Shown one piece after another: positions 1 to 7,516 of a stretch of 64,000 nt of DNA. Positions within the stretch are counted from its first letter, which is position 1. Each line of letters begins with the position of its first letter. The notes beneath the pieces were generated by a model. That model was not told the DNA's origin and did not search any database. It saw only the letters and a program-made list of their open reading frames with translations. This DNA is from Alphaproteobacteria bacterium (GTDB lineage: Bacteria; Pseudomonadota; Alphaproteobacteria; SMXS01), in NCBI GenBank assembly GCA_028284945.1, contig JANQQJ010000023.1:1-64000 (forward strand), given 5' to 3'. A program made the position numbers and the translations under genes.

Positions 1-771
1 ACCATGATCGAGGCGCGGAGCACCGACGTCTTCCGCAGGGGGCGCACTGCCCGCCTTGTCGAAGGAAAGCCGGCCACTTTTACGGCACCTGCAGAGCCCG
101 GCGACTACGAAATTCGCTACATACTCGCCAACAGCTACACGCTCTATCCCGGCATGCAGCAGGTCGTGCAGACGAGCGTGCCGATCAAGGTGACGCCGGT
201 CGAGGCCTCGATTTCCGGCCCCGAGACTGCCGTCGGCGGGTCAACCATCGAGGTCGACTGGGAAGGCCCGGACGGCTGGGAAGATGACATCATCTCCGTC
301 GTCGAACCAGGCGCAGAAAAATTCAACCGGGACTCCCGGGACAGGCTGGTCACCAGAGGTGAACCGAAAAAGCCCGCGACCATCCGCGTCCCCGCCATCG
401 AAGGAGACTATGAGCTGGTCTACTTCCTGCAGCCGGGCGGCAAGGCGCTTGCGCGAACACCGATCACGATCACCCGCGCCGAAGCCACGGTTGACGCCCC
501 GGATACGGTCAAGGCCGGCGAAAGCTTCGCCGTGACCTACTCAGGCGACGGGTTTAAGGGCGACCGTGTCGTGGTGGTTCCCATCGACAAGGCGGACAAC
601 TCCATGTGGAATGTAACGTTGCGCTATGGCTTCGTGGCTGAAGCAGATGGAACCGAAGGAATGGTCAAACCCTATGCCATCAGCGGCGGCCCCGGCGAAT
701 ACGAGGTCCGTTATGTTACCGGCCTGCAGCACCAGGTGCTGGCCCGCGACAAATTCACCGTTGTCGAGTAG
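1..771 (+). CDS. C-terminal part of an Ig-like repeat protein (vWA-associated type), partial
   Basis: The frame is open to the left edge, so the gene probably begins outside the window and the ATG at 4 is not necessarily the start. The 255 visible residues hold about three copies of a beta-rich module. Each has a hydrophobic opening such as ASISGPETAVGGS, an acidic W/Y-G-x-D stretch, and a close of the type GDYEIRY or GDYELVY. Repeats like these occur at the C-terminus of proteobacterial exported von Willebrand A-domain proteins, so a periplasmic or surface binding role is plausible, but no vWA domain is visible here. The stop lies 4 nt before the next gene. The domain type is fairly sure and the function unknown. 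Confidence 0.6.
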   Translation, partial: TMIEARSTDVFRRGRTARLVEGKPATFTAPAEPGDYEIRYILANSYTLYPGMQQVVQTSVPIKVTPVEASISGPETAVGGSTIEVDWEGPDGWEDDIISVVEPGAEKFNRDSRDRLVTRGEPKKPATIRVPAIEGDYELVYFLQPGGKALARTPITITRAEATVDAPDTVKAGESFAVTYSGDGFKGDRVVVVPIDKADNSMWNVTLRYGFVAEADGTEGMVKPYAISGGPGEYEVRYVTGLQHQVLARDKFTVVE

Positions 772-775
772 CGGG

Positions 776-1261
776 ATGCCGGGCGAGTTTGAGCGGGGTG
801 ACTACGAACTGGTCGAGATCACCGGCTTTGAGGGCCTGGAAGTCGGACAGCGGTTCCCGATGCCGCCGCGCTCGGTGACCGATGCCCATTTTTCGGCATT
901 TCAGACTCTGTCCGGTGACAACCACCCGATCCACTATGACCTGGAATACTGCAAAGCCCAGGGTCACCCCGGTTTGCTGGCGCATGGCTTCCAGGTGCTG
1001 AGCCTAACGGCGGCTGGCGCCGGTCTGTTCCCCCATGTGATCGGGCCGGCGTTGATCGGATTCATTGAACAATCCAGCCGGTTTCTCAAAGGGGTGTTTC
1101 CCGGCGACACGCTTTATCCCATGACCGTCGTTACCGAGCTGAAGCGCCAGAAAACCACCGGTGTGGTGACTCTGAAATCCACCATTCACAATCAGAATCA
1201 GGAGCTAGTACTGGATGGCGAGCAGAAATATCTGCTGCGTTTGGCGACGTCTACCAGCTAG
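776..1261 (+). CDS. MaoC-like hot-dog dehydratase
   Basis: This 161-residue protein matches the MaoC/(R)-specific enoyl-CoA hydratase family. The hydratase signature SGDNHPIHYD sits at residues 46-55 and supplies the Asp48/His53 pair, and GHPGLLAHGFQVLSL follows as the family's usual helix. Such enzymes add water to 2-enoyl-CoA thioesters in beta-oxidation or PHA precursor supply; the substrate here is unknown. The ATG at 776 was chosen because the upstream extension of the frame overlaps the previous gene and has no family similarity. It lies 4 nt after the preceding stop. A phaC lies about 48 kb away, so a PHA link is possible but not shown. Confidence 0.8.
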   Translation: MPGEFERGDYELVEITGFEGLEVGQRFPMPPRSVTDAHFSAFQTLSGDNHPIHYDLEYCKAQGHPGLLAHGFQVLSLTAAGAGLFPHVIGPALIGFIEQSSRFLKGVFPGDTLYPMTVVTELKRQKTTGVVTLKSTIHNQNQELVLDGEQKYLLRLATSTS

Positions 1262-1329
1262 GCCTACCCTTGTCACAGTCCGGTCACGGCCTATAACCCT
1301 GTCGACAGAAGAATTGAGGAGATAAGGGT

Positions 1330-2613
1330 ATGCACCCGAGTAAGCACCTGGCCGCCGTAGCCGTTCTGGCAGCTGGACTCATCAGCACTCAAGGCGCGTC
1401 TGCCGCTGTTTTTCCGACCATGGTGACCGATCAGGAAGCCGGTATTCGCCTGCCCGTCGGGTTCAAGGCAACCATCTTTGCCGACGATCTGGGGATCGCC
1501 CGACACATCGCCGTGCGGGAGAATGGTGACGTTTATGTCGCGCTCGCCCAACAAGTCGATGGCACCGGCGTTGTGGCCCTGCGCGATACGGATTCCGACG
1601 GTATAGCCGACGTAACTGAACGCTTCGGCGATGTTGAAGGCACCGGCATCGCGATCCATGATGACCTGCTCTACTTCGGCACGGACGTCGAAGTCGTGCG
1701 CTTTGAACTTCCCGAAGACGGCATGGTGCCAGAAGCGGGCGCCGAACTTGTCGTCGGCGACTTCCCGGCACAACGCGGCCATGCGGCCAAGACCCTCGCT
1801 TTTGATGGCGACGGCAACATCTATGTCAATGCCGGGGCGCCATCCAACGCCTGCCAGCAGCCGCAGCGGACCCCCGGTGCACCCGGACGGATGCCCTGCG
1901 ACGAATTGGAGCGGACAGGGACGATCTGGAAGTTCGACCTGGCAGCTATTCCCCATGTGCAGCGGGATGGCGAACGCTATGCCACGGGCCTTCGTCACGG
2001 CATGGCCATTGACTGGCACCCGGGCGCGGACGCCCTGTTCATGACCATGCATGGCCGTGACCAGCTCGACACCCTGTGGCCTGATTTCTATGACGCAGAC
2101 GACAATGCCGAGCTGCCAGCCGAGGAATTTCACAAGCTTGAAGCGGGCAGCAATATGGGCTGGCCCTATACCTATTGGAACGGCGTCATCGGCAAACGCA
2201 TGGTCGGCCCGGAATATGGCGGCGACGGCGAAACCGTATCAGACAATCCGGACTATCAGGACCCGCTGATCGCGTTCCCCGGCCATTGGGCGCCCAATGA
2301 CATGGTGTTCTATACCGGCGAGGCGTTCCCGGAGATGTTCCGGGGCGGAGCGTTCATCGCCTTCCACGGTTCCTGGAATCGGGCGCCGCGGCCACAGGGC
2401 GGTTATCAGGTCGCCTTTGTACCGTTTGAGGATGGCGAGGCCGCAACGGACTGGTTCACGTTTGCCGACGGATTCGCCGGTGCGGACCCGCTGGCCAGCC
2501 CGACCGATGCCGTTCACCGGCCGACCGGCGTTGGCGTAGGCCCTGACGGCGCGCTTTACATAAGCGATTCCGTCAACGGGCGAATTTGGCGCGTAACCTA
2601 TGAAGGCGAGTAG
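1330..2613 (+). CDS. PQQ-dependent sugar (glucose/sorbosone-type) dehydrogenase, exported
   Basis: The 427-residue protein has a Sec signal peptide (about residues 1-25, ending GASA) and a six-bladed propeller sequence of the soluble aldose/sorbosone dehydrogenase family. Family landmarks are TGLRHGMAIDWHP, the MHGRDQLDTLWP stretch, the ELPAEEFHKLEAGSNMGWPY segment and a closing HRPTGVGVGPDGALYISD blade. These enzymes oxidise sugars or other alcohols and aldehydes in the periplasm and need an electron acceptor. The next gene is a small cytochrome c overlapping by 14 nt, which fits that role. An AGGAG Shine-Dalgarno sequence precedes the ATG. The substrate cannot be told, and PQQ use is inferred from the family. 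Confidence 0.82.
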   Translation: MHPSKHLAAVAVLAAGLISTQGASAAVFPTMVTDQEAGIRLPVGFKATIFADDLGIARHIAVRENGDVYVALAQQVDGTGVVALRDTDSDGIADVTERFGDVEGTGIAIHDDLLYFGTDVEVVRFELPEDGMVPEAGAELVVGDFPAQRGHAAKTLAFDGDGNIYVNAGAPSNACQQPQRTPGAPGRMPCDELERTGTIWKFDLAAIPHVQRDGERYATGLRHGMAIDWHPGADALFMTMHGRDQLDTLWPDFYDADDNAELPAEEFHKLEAGSNMGWPYTYWNGVIGKRMVGPEYGGDGETVSDNPDYQDPLIAFPGHWAPNDMVFYTGEAFPEMFRGGAFIAFHGSWNRAPRPQGGYQVAFVPFEDGEAATDWFTFADGFAGADPLASPTDAVHRPTGVGVGPDGALYISDSVNGRIWRVTYEGE

Positions 2614-2986
2614 CCTTTTAATCGTGCTTGTACTGACCGGCTTCGTCGGCGGGCCCGCGCTCGCCGAGGAGACTGGTCAAGCGCTTTACGAAGCGCATTG
2701 CCTGACCTGCCATCAGGCCGATGGACGCGGCGTACCGCGGATGCAGCCGCCGATCAAGGGCAGCGAGATTGTCATCGGCAACGCAGATACGCTTGTGGCC
2801 TATACATTTCTTGGCAGCGGCGAAGACCCGGGGAACTGGGCCAATGCCATGCCGGGATTTCAGCAGCTCAGCGACGCCGACCTTGCAGCGCTGTTGACTT
2901 ATGTGCGCGAGAGCTTTGGCACCGGTGGTGTGGTAACCGAGCAATCGGTCGCGGAGATCCGGCAACAGTTCTTCGGCAGCGACTGA
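2600..2986 (+). CDS. periplasmic c-type cytochrome, acceptor for the dehydrogenase
   Basis: A 128-residue class I cytochrome c. It has a signal peptide (residues 1-22, ending PALA), one haem-binding CLTCH motif at residues 34-38 and a likely axial methionine at Met84 in the NAMPGF segment. It starts inside the end of the PQQ-type dehydrogenase gene (14 nt overlap), so the two are probably translationally coupled. The protein likely carries electrons from that enzyme toward a terminal oxidase. The length is normal for a mono-haem cytochrome and nothing is missing. Confidence 0.85.
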   Translation: MKASSLLIVLVLTGFVGGPALAEETGQALYEAHCLTCHQADGRGVPRMQPPIKGSEIVIGNADTLVAYTFLGSGEDPGNWANAMPGFQQLSDADLAALLTYVRESFGTGGVVTEQSVAEIRQQFFGSD

Positions 2987-3084
2987 CCAGCCCGCATAGA
3001 CCTTTTCATTTCCCGACAGCAGGAGCGCCGTGTTAGCGTCCCCCGACCTGTATACGCAGTAAACAGCTTGGGGAGAGCGCCCGC

Positions 3085-4341
3085 GTGTCCACGACACCCG
3101 CCGATGATGGCCGAATAGATATCACGGGCTTCAAGCTGGTTGCCCTGACCGCGATGATGCTGCTGTCGTTTGCAGCGGCCATCGCGATGCCCTTTAACAT
3201 CACAGGCATCGTCGAGGCGTTCACCGTCACCAACACGGTGGCGGGGCTGGTTGCGACCATTGAGATGGGCGGCGTGGCGATCAGTTCACTGATCTTTGCG
3301 CAGATCGCCCCGCGGCTGAACCCAAGGCGGGTCTACGTCATCGGCGTCGCGACCATTATCGCGCTCAATATCGCAACGATCTGGGCACCCACCATTGAGT
3401 TTCTCTATGTCGTGCGTGGCCTGGTTGGCCTGTTTGCCGGGGCGATGGTAGCGACGGTGATGTCCACAGCCGGCAGGAGCCGCACCCCCGAGGCGACGTT
3501 TGGTGTCATCAATAGCGCGGTTGGTGTGATGGGCATGGCGCTTTCACTGATTCTGCCACAGGCGCTGAAACTCCATACGCTCGAACTTTCAACCTATGAC
3601 CTTGGCCATGAAGGCCTTGGCCTGAGCACCGTTGACGGCCTCTATTTCGTCTATCTCTGCTGTGCCGGTCTGGCACTCCTGTTCATACGGTTTGTACCGG
3701 TTCCGCCAAAGGTTGAAGCGCCGGCCGGCGGCGAAACATCAGCGCCCGCGCTGCCCATAACCGGCTGGCTTGCGCTTCTGGGTCTTGGCATCATCTTCTT
3801 CGGCCACGGAACACTGACCATGTTCATCATCAGTGTCGGTGTAGAACAGGTCGGACTGAGCGCAGAACGCGTCGGGCTTGTCTTCATGTTCGGCGGCGTC
3901 TTTGGCATTGTCGCGCCGCTCGCGGCCGGTTACATCGGCACCAAATTCAAGGCGATGATCCCCACGCTGATCATTGTTGTCGCGGTCATGATCTTCGGCA
4001 TGTTGCTATCGCAAGCCTCCACCCCGATGGAATTTTACGCCTCTGCGCCCTTCTTCGCGATGATGCCGATTGCCATGATGCCGATCGTTCTGGGCGCCCT
4101 CGCCCGTGTCGACCCGACCGGCCGGCTGACGGGTGCGCACCCGGCCTTCATTACGCTTGGCGGTGCGCTGGCTCCACTGGTGGGAGGCGCCATTAGCACG
4201 ACCGGCAATTATTCGACCAACGGTTTCTCCGTTGTCATTTGTGGCGTGGTTGGCACCCTATTGCTGGTCGCCGCCATTCGAACCGCAGACCGGCTGCGCG
4301 ACGATGCCGAAGGCGCCCCGGTCCCGGCCCCGGGGGAATAG
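3085..4341 (+). CDS. MFS transporter
   Basis: A 418-residue integral membrane protein with about twelve hydrophobic segments in two halves separated by a short charged loop near residue 215. This is the usual major facilitator layout. The start is a GTG at 3085; a GGGGAGAG sequence about 10 nt upstream serves as ribosome-binding site. No substrate-specific motif was recognised. It is the last gene before a 94 nt gap holding a candidate operator for the next operon. It could export a metabolite or take up an organic acid. Confidence 0.75.
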   Translation: MSTTPADDGRIDITGFKLVALTAMMLLSFAAAIAMPFNITGIVEAFTVTNTVAGLVATIEMGGVAISSLIFAQIAPRLNPRRVYVIGVATIIALNIATIWAPTIEFLYVVRGLVGLFAGAMVATVMSTAGRSRTPEATFGVINSAVGVMGMALSLILPQALKLHTLELSTYDLGHEGLGLSTVDGLYFVYLCCAGLALLFIRFVPVPPKVEAPAGGETSAPALPITGWLALLGLGIIFFGHGTLTMFIISVGVEQVGLSAERVGLVFMFGGVFGIVAPLAAGYIGTKFKAMIPTLIIVVAVMIFGMLLSQASTPMEFYASAPFFAMMPIAMMPIVLGALARVDPTGRLTGAHPAFITLGGALAPLVGGAISTTGNYSTNGFSVVICGVVGTLLLVAAIRTADRLRDDAEGAPVPAPGE

Positions 4342-4376
4342 CTTGACGTTTCAGGCCTCGCGCCTATTTACGGGGT

Positions 4377-4394
4377 AGTTACTTAGTGGTAACT
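4377..4394 (+). promoter_or_regulatory. inverted repeat AGTTAC-N6-GTAACT, candidate operator
   Basis: A perfect 6-bp inverted repeat with a 6-bp spacer lies 41 bp upstream of the P450 start. Its size and TA-rich symmetry resemble TetR-family operators. No TetR-type gene is near, so the regulator would be encoded elsewhere. Seen directly; the function is inferred. Confidence 0.4.
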
Positions 4395-4435
4395 TAAAAA
4401 TCTGTTTCCCTGTCCACCAGCTGCGCGAGACCTTC

Positions 4436-5806
4436 ATGGCACTGTTCCAGACCCATACTGAAAATCGCACCATCGGTAACATTCCTGGTGAGTCCGGTGC
4501 GCCCGTCGTCGGGCTGACGCTTGAACTGCTGCGTGACCCACAGAAAGTTTCCGATAGGCTGGTCTCGAAGTACGGGCACGTCTATTGGACCTCCGCATTT
4601 GGCCGCAAGACGGTAACCCTGCTGGGCCCTGACGCGAACGAATTCGTCCTGATGGACCGCGGAAAGAACTTTTCATCCAAAGGCGGCTGGGACCCTTTGC
4701 TCGATAAGCTGTTCCCAAACGGGCTGATGCTGCGCGACTTTGACGATCACAAAGCGCATCGGCGGATCATGCAGGTGGCGTTCAAACAACCGGCCATGAT
4801 GAGTTACGTCGCGCGGCTGAACGAAGGCATCAACAAGGGCCTGCACAACTGGGAAGAAAAGGGCGACTTCCGCTTCTACCCTGCGATTAAGGAACTGACG
4901 CTCAATACAGCGGCCTCCGTTTTCCTGGGCATGCAATTAGGTCCGGAAGCCGACCGGTTGAACACCGCGTTCTATGACAGCGTTCAAGCCGCCGTCTCCG
5001 TCGTCCGTGCCCCCATCCCCGGCACCAAGATGTGGAAGGGTGTGCGCGGCCGCAAATGGATCGAGAATTACTTTCGCGAACAGATCCCCCTGCGCCGCGG
5101 CAGCGACGGGGACGACATGTTCACCCTGTTGTGCAACGCCGTCGACGATGACGGCAACCGCTATTCCGATGACGACATCGTCGACCACATGGACTTCCTG
5201 ATGATGGCCGCGCACGACACGCTGACCAGTTCCATCACCACCATGATCTACAAGCTGTGCGAGTTCCCGGAATGGCAGGAAGAGGCACGCAAGGAATGCC
5301 GCTCGCTCGGCCTGGGACCGGACGAACTTCCCTATGAAAGCCTGGCCGAACTGCAGATCGTCGAATGGTGTTTCAAAGAGGCGCTACGGATGAATCCGCC
5401 TGTCCCGTCCATCCCCCGACGAACCGTCCGTGAGGTTGAATTTGACGGCTATAAGATTCCAGCAAACACCCCGGTTAATGTCAGCCCGGGCTTTACCCAC
5501 CGCATGAGCGACATATGGACCAATCCGGACAACTTCGAACCTGACCGTTTTTCGGCCCAGCGCGCTGAAGACCGGCAGCACAAATTTGCCTGGGTGCCGT
5601 TCGGTGGTGGCGCGCATATGTGCATCGGCTTGCATTTTGCCTACATGCAGATGAAAGTCTTCATGTATCAACTTCTGATGAAGTATGAATTCAAGCTGGA
5701 TGACGGTTACGTCGCGGATTTCCAGATCATGCCGATCCCGAAACCGAAAGACGGTCTCCCCATCCATCTGCGACCGCTGAAAGAAACCGAGAAAGAGGCT
5801 GCTTAG
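4436..5806 (+). CDS. cytochrome P450
   Basis: A 456-residue soluble P450. The haem-ligand loop FGGGAHMCIG places the cysteine at about residue 396. The I-helix carries AAHDT in place of the usual AG-x-D/E-T, the K-helix has KEALR (E-x-x-R), and a PDRF motif precedes the haem loop. P450s insert one oxygen atom into unactivated carbon and need a ferredoxin/reductase, which is not encoded nearby. The acyl-CoA dehydrogenase starts 2 nt after the stop, so the pair is almost certainly an operon acting on one lipid, terpenoid or steroid-like substrate. The inverted repeat at 4377-4394 may regulate it. Confidence 0.88.
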   Translation: MALFQTHTENRTIGNIPGESGAPVVGLTLELLRDPQKVSDRLVSKYGHVYWTSAFGRKTVTLLGPDANEFVLMDRGKNFSSKGGWDPLLDKLFPNGLMLRDFDDHKAHRRIMQVAFKQPAMMSYVARLNEGINKGLHNWEEKGDFRFYPAIKELTLNTAASVFLGMQLGPEADRLNTAFYDSVQAAVSVVRAPIPGTKMWKGVRGRKWIENYFREQIPLRRGSDGDDMFTLLCNAVDDDGNRYSDDDIVDHMDFLMMAAHDTLTSSITTMIYKLCEFPEWQEEARKECRSLGLGPDELPYESLAELQIVEWCFKEALRMNPPVPSIPRRTVREVEFDGYKIPANTPVNVSPGFTHRMSDIWTNPDNFEPDRFSAQRAEDRQHKFAWVPFGGGAHMCIGLHFAYMQMKVFMYQLLMKYEFKLDDGYVADFQIMPIPKPKDGLPIHLRPLKETEKEAA

Positions 5807-5808
5807 GC

Positions 5809-7038
5809 ATGGACTTCGAAGACTCACCCGAAGAAGCAGAATTTCGCGCCCAGGCGCGCGCCTGGCTGGAGGAAAACGCCGCGGAATACAAGACGCCCAG
5901 GCCACAGCCGGGTTCAGAAGCCGAAATGGTGAAAGACGCCAAAGCCTGGCAGGCCAAAAAGGCCGCCGGCCGGTATGCAGCCATCACCTGGCCTGAGGAA
6001 GTAGGCGGCATGGGCGGTACGCCAATGCAGAAGGTGATCTTCGAACAGGAATCGGGCGCTTACCATCTACCGCCCAATGTCTTTGCCATCGGTTTGGGCA
6101 TGTGCATCCCGACCATGATGGCTTATGCGACGCCGGAACAGCTTAAGTACCACGTACCGCGCGCTCTGTCGGGCGAGGACATCTGGTGCCAGCTGTTTTC
6201 TGAACCGGCCAGCGGGTCTGACCTGGCCGGCTTGCGCACGAAGGCCGAAAAAGACGGCGACGAATGGGTCATCAACGGACAGAAGATCTGGACCTCCGGC
6301 GCGCAGATCTCAGACTGGGGCATTCTGATTACCCGTACCGACCCGACCGTGCCAAAGCACAAAGGCCTGACCATGTTCTTCCTGGACATGCATTCGCCCG
6401 GTGTTGAAGTGCGGCCGATCAAGCAGATTTCCGGCGCCCGCGGCTTCAACGAAGTCTATTTCACTGATGTGCGTATTCCAGATAGTCAGCGCCTCGGTGA
6501 GGTCGGCAATGGCTGGAAGGTCTCGCTGACGACGCTGATGAACGAGCGGCTGTCCATCAGTGAGAGCGATAATCGCGGCGTCAATATCGACACCATGCTG
6601 GAACTAGCCCGCAAGGTGGAGACCGAAAGCGGCCCGGCCATCAAGGACAAGGCCGTCCGCGAACAGTTGGCAGAGTGGTATGCGAAATATCACGGCCTGC
6701 GTAATGGCCGTTACAGGACCATGACGGCGCTGAGCCAAGGCGACACGCCGGGGCCCGAATCCTCCATCAACAAGGCCGTCAATGCGCCGATGCTGCAGGA
6801 TATGGCCGCCCTTGGCCTTGATCTGATCGATCAGGCCGGACTGCTTTACGATCCAGAGCTTGAGGGCTTCAGGCGCGCGTTCCAGGATGCCTATCTGGGA
6901 TCGCCCGGCTTGCGAATCGCCGGCGGCACGGACGAGGTGATGCGCAACATCATCGCTGAACGCGTGCTTGGCCTGCCCGGTGACATCCGTGTCGATAAGG
7001 ACGTCCCCTTCAAGGACATTCCGACCGGCAGCTCTTAA
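5809..7038 (+). CDS. acyl-CoA dehydrogenase
   Basis: A 409-residue flavoprotein of the long acyl-CoA dehydrogenase type. The FAD/substrate signature CQLFSEPASGSDLAGL and WVINGQKIWTSGA are at about residues 127-165, and the C-terminal GGTDEVMRNIIAERVLGLP segment lies near 367-386. It introduces a trans-2 double bond into an acyl-CoA with FAD and electron transfer flavoprotein. It is cotranscribed with the P450 (2 nt spacing). That pairing suggests oxidation of a hydroxylated or branched side chain rather than ordinary fatty acids, but the substrate is inference. Confidence 0.88.
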   Translation: MDFEDSPEEAEFRAQARAWLEENAAEYKTPRPQPGSEAEMVKDAKAWQAKKAAGRYAAITWPEEVGGMGGTPMQKVIFEQESGAYHLPPNVFAIGLGMCIPTMMAYATPEQLKYHVPRALSGEDIWCQLFSEPASGSDLAGLRTKAEKDGDEWVINGQKIWTSGAQISDWGILITRTDPTVPKHKGLTMFFLDMHSPGVEVRPIKQISGARGFNEVYFTDVRIPDSQRLGEVGNGWKVSLTTLMNERLSISESDNRGVNIDTMLELARKVETESGPAIKDKAVREQLAEWYAKYHGLRNGRYRTMTALSQGDTPGPESSINKAVNAPMLQDMAALGLDLIDQAGLLYDPELEGFRRAFQDAYLGSPGLRIAGGTDEVMRNIIAERVLGLPGDIRVDKDVPFKDIPTGSS

Positions 7039-7109
7039 GCCTAACCATCCACAAAGACCCAATATTGGTGCCTTGCGGACCGCGCTGGGCGCCAATGCGC
7101 TCGGCACGC

Positions 7110-7138
7110 TTGATATCGGCGTCCGGGAAGGCGATATA
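7110..7138 (+). promoter_or_regulatory. candidate promoter of hspQ
   Basis: TTGATA at 7110-7115 and GATATA at 7133-7138 are separated by 17 bp, about 50 bp before hspQ. The preceding base makes the upstream box CTTGAT, close to the CTTGAA box of heat-shock (sigma-32) promoters. A match by eye only. Confidence 0.3.
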
Positions 7139-7186
7139 TTGGGGTGTGGGCCGCCTGCAAATGTGCGGGGCCGATAGGAACAGCAG

Positions 7187-7516
7187 ATGATCAATCGTCA
7201 GGCAAAATTCGGGATCGGGCAGGTGGTAAAACACCGCTTTTATCCCTTCCGCGGCGTCATCTTCGACGTGGACCCGACGTTTTCCAACACCGATGAATGG
7301 TGGGAATCGATCCCCGAGCATATGCGCCCGGCGAAGGATCAGCCCTATTACCACCTGCTGGCTGAAAACGAAGAGTCCACCTATATTGCCTATGTCTCGC
7401 AGCAAAATCTGCTGGTCGACGATTCAGGCGATCCCGTCAGCCATCCGCAGGTGCCCGAGATGTTCGGCGAACTGGAAGATGGCCAGTACGAGACTCTGGA
7501 CGACCTGAAACACTGA
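7187..7516 (+). CDS. hspQ: heat shock protein HspQ (YccV family)
   Basis: The 109-residue sequence is typical of HspQ, also described as a hemimethylated-DNA-binding protein. It has KFGIGQVVKHRFYPFRGVIFDVDP at the N-terminus, WWESIPEHMRP in the middle and QPYYHLLAENEESTYIAYVSQQNL next. In enterobacteria HspQ modulates Lon protease and affects DnaA stability. The gene is monocistronic: 149 nt separate it from the acyl-CoA dehydrogenase, and its stop abuts the stop of the convergent fusion gene. A candidate heat-shock-like promoter is at 7110-7138. Length is normal. Confidence 0.9.
   Translation: MINRQAKFGIGQVVKHRFYPFRGVIFDVDPTFSNTDEWWESIPEHMRPAKDQPYYHLLAENEESTYIAYVSQQNLLVDDSGDPVSHPQVPEMFGELEDGQYETLDDLKH

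Noticed and set aside
626-775. N-terminal extension of the MaoC protein from an ATG at 626
   Set aside because: It lies inside the preceding gene in another frame, has no family similarity, and the ATG at 776 gives a normal-length enzyme.
1291-2133. A 280-codon minus-strand frame opposite the PQQ-type dehydrogenase
   Set aside because: Shadow of a well-supported gene that has a signal peptide, ribosome-binding site and family motifs; the antisense product is not recognisable.
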